Origin: Montifringilla adamsi
Lineage: Eukaryota; Chordata; Aves; Passeriformes; Passeridae
Length of the DNA stretch: 64,000 nt
NCBI GenBank assembly: GCA_017590115.1
Contig: JAGGNK010010225.1
Location: forward strand, 4,588,001-4,652,000
Reading direction: 5' to 3'
Made by a program: the position numbers and the translations under genes. The first letter of the stretch is position 1. Each line of letters starts with the position of its first letter. The notes below the pieces were generated by a model that worked only from the letters and a program-made list of their open reading frames with translations, was not told the origin of the DNA and made no database searches. Shown here piece after piece: positions 1 to 13,751 of this stretch.

Positions 1-136
1 GCTTTATACACAACTTTGCACATTTTGGCAACTTTTTAACAGAAAAGTAAAATGAGGATTCAAATTATTTGTTGTGCCTCCATCTAAAGCAGGCAGCATT
101 GAGCCTACTTGAGGCACACAAACACTAATGTGAGCT

Positions 137-382
137 GTGCGTGCGCATACCCATCTGTATCTGTTATCTGTATCTGTATGTACACGGTTCTCCTGGCATC
201 CATATGTGGATGACTGGAACGCTTCTGAGGCAAAGAATATTTTTACATCTTTTTGTTTCTCACGTGCGTGCGCATACCCATCTGTATCTGTATCTGTATG
301 TACACGGTTCTCCTGGCATCCATATGTGGATGACTGGAACGCTTCTGAGGCAAAGAATATTTTTACATCTTTTTGTTTCTCA
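137..382. repeat. Tandem duplication, two copies of a ~120-bp unit
   Basis: Two adjacent copies, about 137-263 and 264-382, run side by side with a period of 120 bp over their common part. Positions 181-262 and 301-382 look identical base for base. The only clear length difference is near the start of the unit, where copy 1 carries 7 extra bases inside a short TATCTG hexamer run. Near-identity of the copies implies a recent duplication, or an assembly or haplotype artefact. Each copy starts with an alternating purine-pyrimidine GTGCGTGCGCAT stretch. Stop-free frames run across the duplication, but they simply repeat themselves and look non-coding. Confidence 0.95.
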
Positions 383-937
383 GGAGTACCATAAGGGGCG
401 TTTTCATGATTTTGCTAAAGACGGTCCCTAGTTTGCTCTTGCAGACTACTTCTTTCTCCCCACCCCACCTCCCAAACTCTCTTCAGTTTGCTTTCAGAGT
501 AAGAAGGTGCCACTTGATCCCTCCCACTTTGGCCGGGAATGAGGTGCCTGAAGTGCTCTATTCCATTCCCCTCTCTGCCTCCATCCAGGCAAGATGCCCC
601 CCATGCTCAGGGATATGCAACAGCCCACACCAAGCTAAATGCATTTAATTTATCTGCTCCCTGAAAACCACTTCTCCCATGCTTCCTGTCTTAGTTTAAA
701 GTAAGTGAGTTAATTCCTGTTGCAATATATTTGAACCAGATGTACTTTTATTTTTCCCCCACAGCCAGAAAGAAATGGGGAATTGCAAAGTTTTCCTTCT
801 CCTTTGAGGGAAAATCTACAATTTGGTTATTGAGTTAGCTCCAGATCTCACATAAAAACACCTTGGCATCCAATTCCTCCTCTACTGTGTTGCACTTGCA
901 TGTTTTCCTTTGGCATTTATGGGGGTCTGAACACAAT
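383..937. other. Unannotated AT-rich DNA, nothing recognised
   Basis: This stretch holds pyrimidine-rich patches around 440-540 and ordinary AT-rich sequence. No domain-bearing reading frame, RNA gene or known repeat was recognised in it. Confidence 0.5.
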
Positions 938-989
938 ATATCTGCTAGAAATATTCCCAGTGCATATCTGCTAGAAATATTCCCAGTGC
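938..989. repeat. Perfect 26-bp tandem duplication
   Basis: A 26-bp unit starting ATATCTGCTAGAAATATTCC is present twice in direct succession, 938-963 and 964-989, with no mismatch seen. It is a simple recent duplication with no sign of function. Confidence 0.95.
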
Positions 990-2048
990 ATAACTCTCTA
1001 AATAAAGCAGGAAGATTACACCCTGGTTAGCACACCAGAATTTTATGTCAGGAACACTAGTAGCCAAAATGCCTGCCTTTGCCATCGGAAACCTCTTCAG
1101 GAGAAGAGTCAGCTAACAGTACTAGCAGAAAAGTCTAAGGAATGTATCAATGCACATCGAGATTTAGGAAAAACAACAGCAGAGAGATCTGTTCTGCTAG
1201 CACCGCTAATAAATAAGGTATTAAATCGTTAAGATTTCAATTACAAGGGAAGAATGTGGCTAACCAAATAAAAGCAGGAGGAATTGAAATAAGAAGTAGG
1301 TTAAAGATTAATATTCTGGGTTCAGAACAAAAGGATGCTCTTTTGTGGCACTGTGCTTATGCCTCTGAATGTAAACATTGTTCCGAGAACCATTTTTTCT
1401 TTGCCCAATCTTTAAAGGGTAATAAATTAGACCTTGGACAGCCATACAAGCTGCTACTAGATGTGAATGTGAATGTGTCTGTAGAAAAGGCTGACTTTCA
1501 ATCAAAGTCTATTGAAAGAATAGTTGGATTTTCTAAAGAAGCATGTTGTGCCTATTAACCAACTTACAAAAGGGGCCATTTTCTTGATTTATGTTTGGTT
1601 GCTATAGAGATCTTGCAGTACAGACTGGCAGGTGAAGCTCCCATTTAACAATCTCACAGGTTTTTCTTAGCTGTACTCAAAGGACACAGAGCTACAGTAG
1701 GTAAAACCACCACACAAATATAGCGTATCTGTCAAACTTAAAGATCAGATTTAAGGCTTTTCAAGAATTTATCGGGAATACAGTAGAGTTATTACACAAT
1801 CTTTGCCCACAAATGGTTTACCCCCTGAAAAATCTTATTGCAGCAAGCTCCTCCAGCTCTGTTGGGTTCTGTCACTGGTCCACTTCTTATTCAGCAGGTA
1901 ATTACGTGTGAGCAGGATTCCAGCACATTGCAGGGTTGTCATTTATTTGTGGGTTTTTTTGCAAAACGTACAACACATTCACAAGGAAGAACCTTTGCTC
2001 TGCAACAACTGATGCCAATGTGTGCAGGGAGGTGTCAACTAAAATGGC
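990..2048. other. Unannotated AT-rich DNA
   Basis: Ordinary non-coding sequence. A short degenerate GTGAAT hexamer run is visible around 1461-1477. The open frame at 1256-1558 on the plus strand encodes a protein with no recognisable family and no coding signature. Confidence 0.5.
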
Positions 2049-2093
2049 AATAATAATAATAATAATAATAATAACAATAATAATAGTAATAAT
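2049..2093. repeat. (AAT)n microsatellite
   Basis: A run of AAT trinucleotides about 45 bp long, interrupted by a C near 2075 and a G near 2086. It is a typical vertebrate trinucleotide microsatellite and probably length-polymorphic. Confidence 0.95.
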
Positions 2094-5000
2094 CCCCTTG
2101 TCATGAAACTCAAAAAACCCACAGAACATGCTACTGAGAAACAACATATCATGTTGCAGTCACATGAAATACTTCCGCATGTCAGTAGGTCAAAGGCAAC
2201 TCAAGACCTGGACTTTAAAATGTTATTTTATAAGAGCAGGTCTTCTGCCTAAACTCTGACAATAGGCGGCTATGTGGAAGCTAGTGTCATGGAACAGGAA
2301 ATTATCAACCTATGCAGTGCTCCAATAGCAGTCCCAGAGAAAAAAATTGCAAAACTGCATGCCAGTATATGCTTCAAGTCAAAACCAAACAAAACCAAAT
2401 CAAATGAATATGTAGGATGTCAGTCTTTCCTTAGTTGCATCTTGGCATGGACAGATACAGTATCAAATATACAAAACTGAAAGAATATTTTTAAAAAGAA
2501 AGAAGAATCAGAAACATTATTCTTACTGTTTTTAACACAAGAATAAAAACCCACAACAATTATTTTTATATGACTCCTTGATTCAACAAGGAATTTCCAT
2601 TGGCTGTCCTTATTGAAAAGGAAATCTGTAATTCATAAACCAGCGATTTAATGAAATTAACAAATTTTGAAAAAGGCAGTGCCTCAAAGCTTCCTTACCT
2701 ATCAGTAACTTCCACCATACTATTAAAATTCTTAAAGAAATAGATGGGAACAAGGAAAATGAGAAATTAAAGCATTATGGCTCCCCATCATTTTACAGAA
2801 TAGTACAAGCTGATAGGGGTGTTTTGGCAGAGCCAGTCCCACAGTTCCCCTTACCATGATCTCTCTACTCACAGCCCATGCTCTTTAATCAGCAGCTCCC
2901 TCCTCTTGCCAGGAGAAATTACAAGTTTTACTTCCCTACCCTGCACAAACCCATCATCCTCACTAGGCTCACCCAGGCAGAATCAGCCTGCACTCATCAC
3001 CAATGACAAATTCCAAAACAACCTTTTCTTTTTTAAGTCATTGCTTGAAGTTGCTCCCAAGGAGGCCTGATTTCAGTTCCTGAGGTGTATTTAGTGTCTG
3101 CAGAACAAAGATGAGTCTGGGGGGCACCAAACATCTGGAGCCACCAATGGCTGAGAAGGCAGCAGGACAGCATGAGATGGATGTAGATGGAGTAACTTCC
3201 ACGTGCAAAGGCAGCTTAAGCCAAAGTTTATCAACACAGAGAGGGGAGAGTCATAGATGGCATTGAAAGGAGTAAGAGAATAAATGGCTACCTCTTGCAG
3301 AGGCCAGTATAAATGTCTCTCCAGAGGCAGATGACTTGGGACTTGAGGTTGGTCTGACCTCGTACAGCTGAAGTTAATGAAAAGGAGCATTGCCACCAAA
3401 TTGACGAGGGCACGATGGAGGCATGGGCAGGAGGAACTCTGACGTCAGGCACCCAGAATTCAGCCTCTCCAGAAGTGAACTTCCCTTTCTAACCCCCTGT
3501 CAGAGCAGAAAGCTGCAAAAGCTTGCTTATGGTTAAAAGGGGGAGGGGAGGATAATTGCAGTAATCTTCAAAGGATTTGTTTTAATTTTTGCTGAAAGGA
3601 CAGCAAGTCTTTGGTTGTTTGAACATATGGCTTTTGGGAAGAGGGCTCCGAGTTATTTCATTACTGCTCTTTTGAAATTTTGCTGATTATCAGGAACAAA
3701 TACGGCCTTAACACCAGAGCTGTGATGAAGGGAGATGACTTCCTTGTAAAGCTCCTCGTTGTTTGCATCCTGGTAATTTTTCAGCAAATGGATTCCACCT
3801 GTTGTACTTCACCCAGCACATACAGATGGGACTGAAATATATCCTGGATTTATATTTTATTTGGACTAACAAAGCCAGGATTTGAATTCAAGGGGCAGTG
3901 AAGGAACGGAGAATGTTCTGCATCAGAGGCTTGGAAAAAGAAATACAGTGCTTTGGCTGTGGCCCTTCTGCTCAGATTATCTCCAAATACTTTACACAGT
4001 GACTCCTCCTAAGGAAAGCAGGAGCGATCAAATCCATTACACTCTGCTGCTGAACCCTGTATCAGGCCTCCTTCTTGACACATTTCTGTAACTTCCTGTC
4101 ATTTATTTTTTACATTAAAATCACTGGCAATATTTTGACTGTCTCCTGCTTTAACTCCAAAGCATGATGAAGGCAGATTTGACTGCTAAAACAGTATTAC
4201 ACAATATCTGTCATCCAGATTGGACAGTAACTTATTAGACCCTGTTTTATTGAGAGTCTGCATGTCGGCGTTTTGTTTTTATACCTTGCATGTGTTTTTA
4301 GTGTTGAACTTGGCTTTTCCACGGATCTTATAAACATAAAAAGCACAAAGACTGAAATCCAGTCCCTGCTGAAGTAATAGGATTTTTGTCACTGATGTCC
4401 ACAGGGTAGGATTTCAACCCAGATTACTAACAGACTTGGGTTTTTAACAAAAATTTCAATTTGTATCTCTCCAATGTACACCTTTTGACTGGAGAGGTCA
4501 GTAGGGAGGAAACAAAATCAGGAAGAAATACTGCTATTAAAATCACATTCTAGACAATATCCCTGTGGATGTGCATGCACACCCACATCTGGATGAGCTG
4601 CTGAGACCACAGAGAGTCACACAAGGTCTGACACCCTAACTAAGAGAACACCAGTTTTAGACCTGGGATCTCTAAATCCCTGAGGATACATCCAATATCT
4701 TAGAGGCTCTAAACAGTGCAGACAAAGAACGCTTAATTACAATCCCCTAACTATAAGCAAAAATACATTTTCTACCTTCTGTCACTCCACAGGATAGCAT
4801 TCTAGATTTTGGTCTTCAATATACATACACATGGTATATGTGAGCAAACACAAAAGGGTGGCAATATCCATGTGGAAAGGTGCTGCATCATATAGTAAAT
4901 TAATTCACTGAATACATCCCCTCCCTTTTGCCTGGTAACTTTTAGTCCTTTTCAGTTTCAATGCAGTTAAGGTCCTTTCTAAAGCTGTGCATTGTAATTC

Positions 5001-8000
5001 CACGAAAAGCAACGAGGGTAGGGAAAGAGGCCATCTTCTCCCCACTCAACACAGAAAGGGACAGCTTGGGGAATCTAGCTTCTCTGTTGTTGTGAAAGTT
5101 TAACAACTACCAGCGAGCATTAAAGGTTTGGTGTGCCCACCAGTTAAAACTTGAAGGTTATAACATCAACCCTTGTAAGAGAAAAGTTCTTAGGTCATTT
5201 CTAAAGGTGTTTTGTTGTTTAATAAGCATACCTCCTCACTCTGCAGGAGCAGGATTTTGGGAGAAAAGTCACAATAAAACTTAAAGCCTTCCAAAAGATT
5301 CTTAAATAGCTTTTCTATAACCCATATGGCATATAAATGAATATAGAATAGTGTTGTGTAACAAGTTTATTGGCATACAGTTGGTATGGCCAGATTACTT
5401 GTCCTTTTAGTGTGTAACCTTAGACTGCAGCCATCTTAAATGCTTGCTGATAAATCTGAAACGTACCAGTCTATGGTGCGTCATTTGTTCTTCATACATA
5501 ACAATTCTCTTGGAGTATGTAAGTAGATATTTACATATAAAATTCTGATGGGGCACAAAGGATTCGATTAATGCATTCCTTTGTAAACCCACCTAACCCA
5601 CTATGTTTTCCATCACTGAGAAAACCTCTAAGCTTTTAAACTCATAAATGTATTTTAACAATTGTTAAGCTGCTGTTATGGCCTGTGAACGTTCCTGGTC
5701 TGGTAACAATAGAAACTGGAGTTTTATGTTTATCTTCAGGCCAGGACGGATGGAGGCAGCAACAGTATATGCTTTCCTAAACTGACCTGCTAATGACCTG
5801 AATCCTGCCCTGAGGGGTTAGTATTCCTTGGAGTAAGAGGATATTTAGCTCTGATGCCTGCTCAACCTACTCATTTAAAAGAAATTGCCTCATCCAAGCG
5901 AAGGGGTTTAGATCCTATTCTCCAAAATTAATCATTCATGTATTTTATTTCAGAAACATAGATGTTAGTTTTGAAAAATACATCATTAAAACCTGAGCAG
6001 TCTTGTACCACAAAAATTAATATGGCCAGTGCCAAATGTGAAGAAAACTTCAGTACCACAAAGACTTGATAAAAGAGTTTGACTGCTTATTCCTTACAAT
6101 AGTCCAACTTCAGTGCATCTGCTTAGTGCATCAGCCATTCTTGTGTCTCTGCTGAACCAAGGCCATCCAGGGATACCAAGTTCTTTACTGACTACCTTCC
6201 TCCCTTAGAAGGAGGGAGCAAGCAGTTTGGATTAAATAGTGACTTCGTTCACTCTTCAGATAAAACTGATCTGTCTACAACTTATAATGAATTCAACTAC
6301 GCTAAATAACTACTTTGCTTTATCATATGCATGTGCATTTCACATGTTTCTGACCAAGATCAGAGACAGAAAAGGGCACAGGATGGCTATTTCCATTATA
6401 TCCTCTCACACATCTGGAGACTATTGACACAGCGTTCCAGAAGGATTTAGTATAGTTTGGGAAACCCCAAGATGTTTTGAGCACTTACTCACAACCCCAA
6501 ACATGCAGCCTCATCAAGCACTACCAAAATACCACACTCTCTAATTTTCTTCATTATCATAGAGTAATGATATGGCCAGGACTCCTACTTCCTGGAGTCT
6601 CTGCTCTCCTCTTTATCTCTGTGTACATCTGCCACTCAATGCTGTCCAGATTCAGAGCAGTACTTGCTATTATTCTATTACAGGTTTTCCTTGAATGCTA
6701 ATCCCCTGGGAATCTGGCATCCCAGTTCAGAGCAAATCCTGTTCATGCACATGCTCAAAACAAGAACCCAGTTTACTATTTTGCAGAAACATCAACAACA
6801 AAAACGAAAGCTACAATAAAATTGCATGTTTATTTAAGTTTCTCAGCAAAATTCCCATCCAGATAAAATCACCAGCCTGAAAAAGTCACAAAAAAGTTTG
6901 CTGAAATTTTGCACCTAAATTATTTCAATGTCTTGGAAAAAATTCACCCTCTACAATTCCCTTTCCACTCCCTCAATCCCCTCCAAAGGAAGAAAATAGG
7001 TTTGTATTTTAAACATTAACTTTCAAATAAATTCTGCTTGGCAGATCTAAATATTACTTCCTTGGGATATTCTGCACTTCCATAGGCAACATTTGCCTTC
7101 TTCAGCATGTAGCAAAATAAAAATAAAAGTAGTACCACACACATGGCTATGTGTAAATCTACCTGACACCATATTCATCATATATAAGTATAGAAAATAT
7201 TTAGCAGAAAAGCCTTCCTGATAATTTTACTGTAATTTCCTTGCTCCTAGAAAACTTTTGTTCAAACTTACAGTCTCAACTGCCTCTGAAACCAAATGCA
7301 GTGACTCCCAGAAAGTTCATTTAAAGAAACTATTTGCTACTGCACGTGAAAAGCATGCTACCTACCAACTGCTCTATGCCTGTATGGACAACAAGTACTA
7401 ATAAATAAAAGTATTTGAGGAGATCAAAACTTGTTCTTTACAACTTTGCTCACTTGAACGTATACCAGGCATGGAGCTAGGTTATCCCAATAGCTGGAAT
7501 GAGGGTCAAACGAGAGCACCTCAAGCTTTCCAGCAGGATGCACCTAATGATCCTGTACCAATGGGGGAAACAACCCCTCATCTCCTAACAGACAGACAAT
7601 GTTTCTGCCTTGCTGAATTCTACCACCCACCACTACTCCCATCTATCTGCTCCTATCCTGTCTGCTCTGACTGATTCAGGAATGGCTGGAGCCTGGGCCC
7701 CCCAGGGCTGCTGAGAGCCATGACCTGGAACCTCGGGTGCTGAGCAGAAACAGGAACATACCTGGCCATCCCTACAGCACTGCAGACAACAAAAACTCAC
7801 AAGCTGTTGCTCAAAGCCCTCACCAGCCAAAGACCTGCAGGCAGCACTTCTGGAAATATGCCCAGGCAGGTGGCCTGCACCTCTTGGTATGAGGTTGGAG
7901 ATCCCAAGGTGGTTGGTGACCTTTATCCTGGCAGCTCCCGCCCAGGATGTTGCAGGGCATGATCGGCGCCGGTACGTACCCACCCCTGGATCCAGGTGCA

Positions 8001-8154
8001 CTGTTAACAAAACTGTCTTTCCCACAGAGCCTGAAGAACAATACATTTTATATTCTAATGAAGTAATTATTAAAATAGGTAATTATTGAAATAACCGCAT
8101 CAACTCCCAGTCATTAAAATCCTCCTAAACAGAACTGCATGATGGCTTAGGCTA
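2094..8154. other. Long stretch without recognised genes or repeats
   Basis: About 6 kb of AT-leaning, CpG-poor DNA. There is a G-rich run near 3539-3555 (G5-A-G4-A-G2). A GC-richer patch at about 7670-7990 ends in a small CpG cluster at 7961-7980 that includes two adjoining palindromes, GGCGCC and GGTACGTACC. Open frames here, including 7633-8046 minus, show no recognised domain. No tRNA, LTR or CR1 tail was identified. Confidence 0.5.
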
Positions 8155-8415
8155 TTAGAAAGCTTGGCAGCCACCCAACGCCTACAATAGCTTCTAATTA
8201 ATTGATCTCACCTCTAATCTGCTATTGTTAGCCTAGTGCTGATCATTTGTTTGGCCTACAGATCCTATTGCCCCTTTCATTTGATTGTATTTGTTACTGT
8301 ACCCTCTCTATCTCTTTCAATTAAGCACAGGTTAAGTGGTTCAACCGCAAGAGAATAGGAGATAATGGCACCAATCAAAGTAATCTCTTTAATTTGCTAA
8401 ATGGATTACAGGGAA
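8155..8415. promoter_or_regulatory. Candidate conserved noncoding element, homeodomain-site-rich
   Basis: The texture resembles developmental enhancers. A TAATTAATTGAT block at 8195-8206 is followed by several further homeodomain-type cores: CAATTAAG near 8319, AATTTGC near 8391 and GGATTA at 8403-8408. There are also CCAATCAAAG near 8371 and several TAATCT motifs. No reading frame of interest crosses it. That it is conserved or active is inference from motif density alone. AT-rich DNA contains TAAT cores by chance, so confidence is modest. Confidence 0.35.
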
Positions 8416-10059
8416 ACCCCAGCCAAAGTGAAGTCATAGCTGGTGGCCTTCACTTGAACTATACACAAAGAGTATCTAATTATTAACCCACCACATGCCA
8501 AACTTTACAGATGTCCAATAAAACAACACAGCAGTCCTGTACTAGTGGGGTTGCTCTCATTACAGGGTTTTCCACTGTAAAATTACTTCGTCTTCAAAAT
8601 CCTTGTGTCGGTGTCTTTCCAAGCACACCACACACTGCACTTTCAAGTGCAACATATCTAGATAAAACAATCAAAACACTGCACTGCATACCAGTCAAGG
8701 GAGTGGATTTATAATCTCTTTAAGGACATGCTCATGGTAGAGTTCATTTTTCATATTTGTACTATAAATGCAAATGCAGCTTTGCAGCTAGTATTGCTTC
8801 TGCTGACTGGAGAAGTTTTAATAGTAAATAAGCTTTGTCCTTAAACTGGCAAGTGGGTTTCTTCCCCCTCTCCTCTTTCCTCTGAAGTGTTTTTGAGCAA
8901 GCTGTCTGGCAACAGAACTTCACACCCAGTACTTTGGCTGTGCGTGTCCTTGGCTAATCAGTCAGGCAGTGAATTCAAGAATGTGAGCTGCATGAGACAG
9001 AGGATCATTTCCTTGCAGTGACAAGGAGCGTGGGGCATCAGAAACAAAAAAGGTAGGAGGGGACAACAAGATTTCATGCCAAATGAAACTTGAGCTTGTT
9101 GGACAAGCAGAATTTCTTAGGAGCAGCTGTATCTCTGCCTTTTCATAATAAAATGTTTTTATTAGTGACAAAACAGAGAGTACCAACTACAAATCTACTG
9201 CTCCTGGCAGAATTCAACTTGCATCAGATGATGGACCAGTGAAACAGAATGTGGTATCATTTTGCGCTTCCATTTTGCCTGTGGCTGGATGCTTTCAAAT
9301 AGAATGATTACATTAGCCTCAAGCAGAACATCTAAGTGAAATCTGCATATTAACTTAAAGGAAAGTGAGCTATATGGAGAAATAATAACCTATATTCCAG
9401 GCTGGATGACTTCAGATCCTACAAACAGTCCATTAAAATGGAGCAGAACTTGTATTTTCCAAACCTGACACCTGGCCCACAAGAGAGCACTTATTTCTAA
9501 CATTCACTGCAGTTGCCCTGGAAAGTCAAGAGCTACAGTTTTGATTTCTGACTTAGCTTTTTTGCATCCTCACTTGTTTGGGCATCAAAGCTTCTATACT
9601 GGGATTGTCAACTTTACACAGTTTTGTGACGGTGTGGTTCCAGGTCGTTTCCATGCAATACAGGCACGAACAAAGAAATTATATATATACATCTCAAAAT
9701 TTCCAGCAACACTCCCAGCACAGCATGCCTCTGTTCCAATGAGATGTCATATTTCATAACATGTTTTTGTTTGCATGGTAACTGGCCAGTAACTTGGCAT
9801 TCTTCTGCCGTTCTGTGTTTCTACACCAGTTCAAGCACTAACTGCTTAAAGCTGAGCACATATTTCCTGCATTATTGAATTAGCAACTATATACACACAC
9901 TGTAAACTTCACCAAAGTCCTTGCAGCAACTGCTTGTATAGCAGGTATGGTTCCACAGGAAAGTGGAAAGTCACAGCTGACTCCAGGTTTGTCACCCACA
10001 GTCACCTAAAGGTACACACACAAGGAACCTGCTTGCTCTGAATATGCTGAGCATTTTGG

Positions 10060-10073
10060 AAAAAAAAAAAAAA
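10060..10073 (+). repeat. Poly(A) tract, A14
   Basis: A pure run of 14 A. No adjoining retroposon body was recognised, so it is treated as a simple homopolymer. Confidence 0.9.
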
Positions 10074-13000
10074 GTTCTTTCTGGGTGCAGTTTGGGCAAC
10101 AGGGTGAAATGCTCTTCTTTTTCCACTCTCCAGACCTCAGCCTCACTATACACTGCCCTGCTTACTATGTCCTGGCCTGAGGCACCCAGAACATCTCCAT
10201 AAACTGACTCCACTCATCTAGCCCACAAAAACAGGGGCTGCTCTCCACAGGATGTAGGATCTGGTCTGGCTCACTGGAGAAGTGCTGCAGCACCAGCAGC
10301 TGCAATCAGCAGGGACTGGGAACCAGCCTGGGGGACAGGATGCCTCTGCCACCCTGTCATCTTCCAGATAATACTTGTCCTCTTCTTTTCACATACAGCA
10401 TGCAAACAGATCAAAAAGATCTGGAGCATGACCTGCAGCTCATTTGCATTTTTACCTCTGACAAGTCCTTATGGAGATGCACTTTCTGCCCACAGCAATC
10501 CATTGTGCCGGTGTATGCACACCTGACCTAAAAATACATTGCTGGCTGACACCTTCAAGCATGGAGGAAATCAAATGCCTAGATTTCCAAATGCCTTTGC
10601 CATTTGAGAGCACACATAAGGCTATATTCTGCTTTCCAGCTGTTGCAGCTCAAACAACCTTAATGGATTTAACAGCACAGATAAAAACAGCATTCCAGAC
10701 TTTACCCAGGAAAGAATACTTTGCTATTTTAAATTATCCTATTTTTTAGGTAATTCATAAAGATTAAACTGGGCAAAAGGGAAGGTGGAAGCTTACCCAG
10801 TAGTATTGTCGGGTTGGACGATATTCAGAAAACTCAAGCTTTCAGGATCTGTGGTGCTGATTCAGCCCATTCACAGAGCCAGGGGTCAACCCACAGCTCT
10901 ACTTCTCTGGAATGCAGAAATATTTATTCACATCTGGAAACAGCCCATCTGCACTGGAAACTTTTCTAGCATTTTCTCTTCTATTATGATACAAAAGGTA
11001 CCAAGCAATCCTTTTGTTGTTTTTTTTTTTAATTGTTGTTCTATTTATTCAGCAGTCTTCTCTTTCATTTATATACCTACATTAAATAAGCAAGTCATTC
11101 CTGTTAGGAAGTAAATCAAAATGCTCTGAAATCTGCCAGAGTGGGTACCAATAACACAAATTGGTACATAAATATTGAGGCCCTAGTAATCCTCCCTCAA
11201 CAAGTGAGCCAAATAAAAAATCAGGTGAAGCCTCCCTTTTTAATTCTGCTGAACTATTGCTAATAGCATGGAGGCACCCCAACACACAGGAGTCCCTGGC
11301 TCGAGTGATGGCTTTCAACACCACCTTAATTAAACCTGCTCCAAGCAAATTTAATCAGTGCAGCCAGCAAAATGACTTCTGAAAGCAGGGAGCACTTTAC
11401 ATCAGGGTTTGCAGCACAACTGTCAACAGTGCTGTGAAAACATTTTGCTAAGCATCAGTGACGACTTCTGGTTACAAAGAAAGTAATTCCTAATGCAACT
11501 CTGAGCAAAACACTGTAGAAAAATCCTGAAGAAAGTGAATACAGGGAAGAGACTTTCCCATCTGCATCCCATCCCTTTCATTTTTAAGAGGAACTTCTCT
11601 GACCATCTGAAATCCGCCCCTGAGTTTAATGTCAGTGATAATATTCCAGGACTTAAATTCAGACCACAGACAAATCTATTCCTCTTTTTCCTGTTCTTTC
11701 CTAAGTGTCTGCTTATGGTCAGGGCAGAAGACAGATTGCTGGGCCAGACAGACCCTGGGTCTGAGCCGGCACAGCCTTTCTTACACTCATTGCAATATGT
11801 TTCCTACACCACCCTGTCACAGGCAGTGCAGAAACTATTTGCTCTTTCTTTCTTTCTTCTGGCTGTATGAAGTCTATTATTTAGGTAATTACACTAGGAA
11901 CTGTACCAAGCAAATGGTTTCCTCCCCTATTGATGCAAGACAAATCTCAAGACTGACGATAATTCCATTGCCTTGCTATACAAATAACATAAATCCCACT
12001 GATGGATATTTTGCATGATCTCTGATTGAAAACAGCCTTGAAAAAAATACAACTGTCTTTAAGCCCTTTCTTTCCCTAAACCCAAACTACTGTGGAAGCA
12101 AACAAAAAGCAACTCTTTTGTTGAGCAAACTAAAACAGCACTGTTAAGCAAAGCCTCAAGGTAGGTATTTCTTTAATTTCTGTATCCAGCAGCACAGAGG
12201 CAGATCTGCTCAAGAGCTGCTCTCCCTCCTCCATGCCACCAGCCAAAGGTGTGCTGGGCAAAAGGCACAAGACTCCCCTTGTGACCCATTTCCTGTGAAA
12301 AATAGCTGGTATTGGCAACGAGAGCAGGCACATAAAGAGGAGATGTAAGGCAGTGCTACAAACTCTGATCTCCTCCTCCCAGGGACCATAAATAGAATGG
12401 GGACACCAACCTCTGACAGGCTGGAGTCCAAGCCCTCTCTTCCTGTACCAATTGACATTCCCGTGGTTTTGCTGCCGTGTACCCCATTAAAATGGATTTT
12501 CTTAGGGACTACAGCCGTGTTGCATTTCCTGAAAAGGGACATGTCTTCTGCACTCTCTAAAGACACAGATTCCAAAATGCACAGTGTTAGAAAGAACATC
12601 TAAAGGCACAGTTACATCCAGATAATAAAGTTTTATCTCAAATAGTTTCGTTCAAATGCAAAGATGAACATACTCATCGACCATCAAAAGAAAGGTCCTT
12701 TTGCTAAAAGCAAGACTGCTTTTAGCAGCCAAGTGTAAAAACCCAAGAAATTTGCAAAAAAAACCCTGCCAAACAACCAAACCAACTCAAAAAAATAGTA
12801 GTTAAAAAAAAAAAGAAATTATCTTTAAATTTCTGTTGATAAGTCAAATATCCCATCTCTCTGTCAATAAGTGCAGACTCCTTCACAGGCCCTATACAAA
12901 TTTGTATGCTTTTCAGGCAATGAATATGTAAAAAATTTAATACTACTTCAGTAGGAGTTAAACAGAAATGAAAATACCTTATGTCTAGAGCACTCTGCCA

Positions 13001-13751
13001 GAAACCATCTGTTAAAAATCTCCAGTTTAAACTTAGGCTTATGACATGCCTGGTTACTACTGCAATCCCAAAGTAATGGGAAATACAGGAGAAAATGCAG
13101 GCTTTGGTGCCTTTCCTACTAAACCTCAAAAGAAATTTGTGAAAAATATCTCCTTCTTGAGGGGTATAGCCTTCCCTCCTAATATTCAATTTTAATCTGG
13201 AGAGGAAAAATGCTTTCTTAGCTCAGAACAACCAGGTTTTTTTCTTTCTCCAAGTAAAAGTGTTCTCTAAATACGACCCAAATTATCAGGTAATTTTGCT
13301 TCAACCTAAACTAAATTGTTTCAGCAAATCAACTGTTTGCAATTTGCAGTCATCTTAATGCCACCATACTGTCTGAAGGACCCAGCTTGCATGTATTATT
13401 TACACAGTAGCAAATACAATGCAGTTTGAACCTGCCCAGAGATTTTAGGCTGAGGATACACAGAAAAGCTGTACAGTCCCACAGGGCTCTCCAGGCTGCC
13501 TGGTTTGGCTGGAAGTGAAGCAGCATCGAGTGCTAGCCAAGGAAATACTATCACTCAAAGACACCGAAATAGCCATGGAAAGAAGACACCGTGCAACAAC
13601 ACAGCACTCCTATAGCTCTACTATAAAAAAGCCTTCCAAACTCTTACAGAAAAATCAGAATTGCTCAGTAAAATATTTTGGATTATTAATCAGAAAGGAA
13701 AACAAACAAACACCAAACCTGTTTTAACTTCAGCAGAACATGAAATAAAAC

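Noticed and set aside
7805..7855. Weak resemblance to the minus strand of an avian CR1 3' region (TTGCTCAAAGCCC)
   Set aside because: Only about 13-20 bases look alike and the flanks do not follow the CR1 order.
7633..8046. 137-codon open frame, minus strand, in GC-richer DNA
   Set aside because: Overlaps other open frames on both strands, a compositional effect; no family match recognised.
12722..13189. Longest stop-free run, about 155 codons, minus strand
   Set aside because: No recognisable domain, start context or splice structure; length is in line with chance for six frames over 64 kb of this composition.
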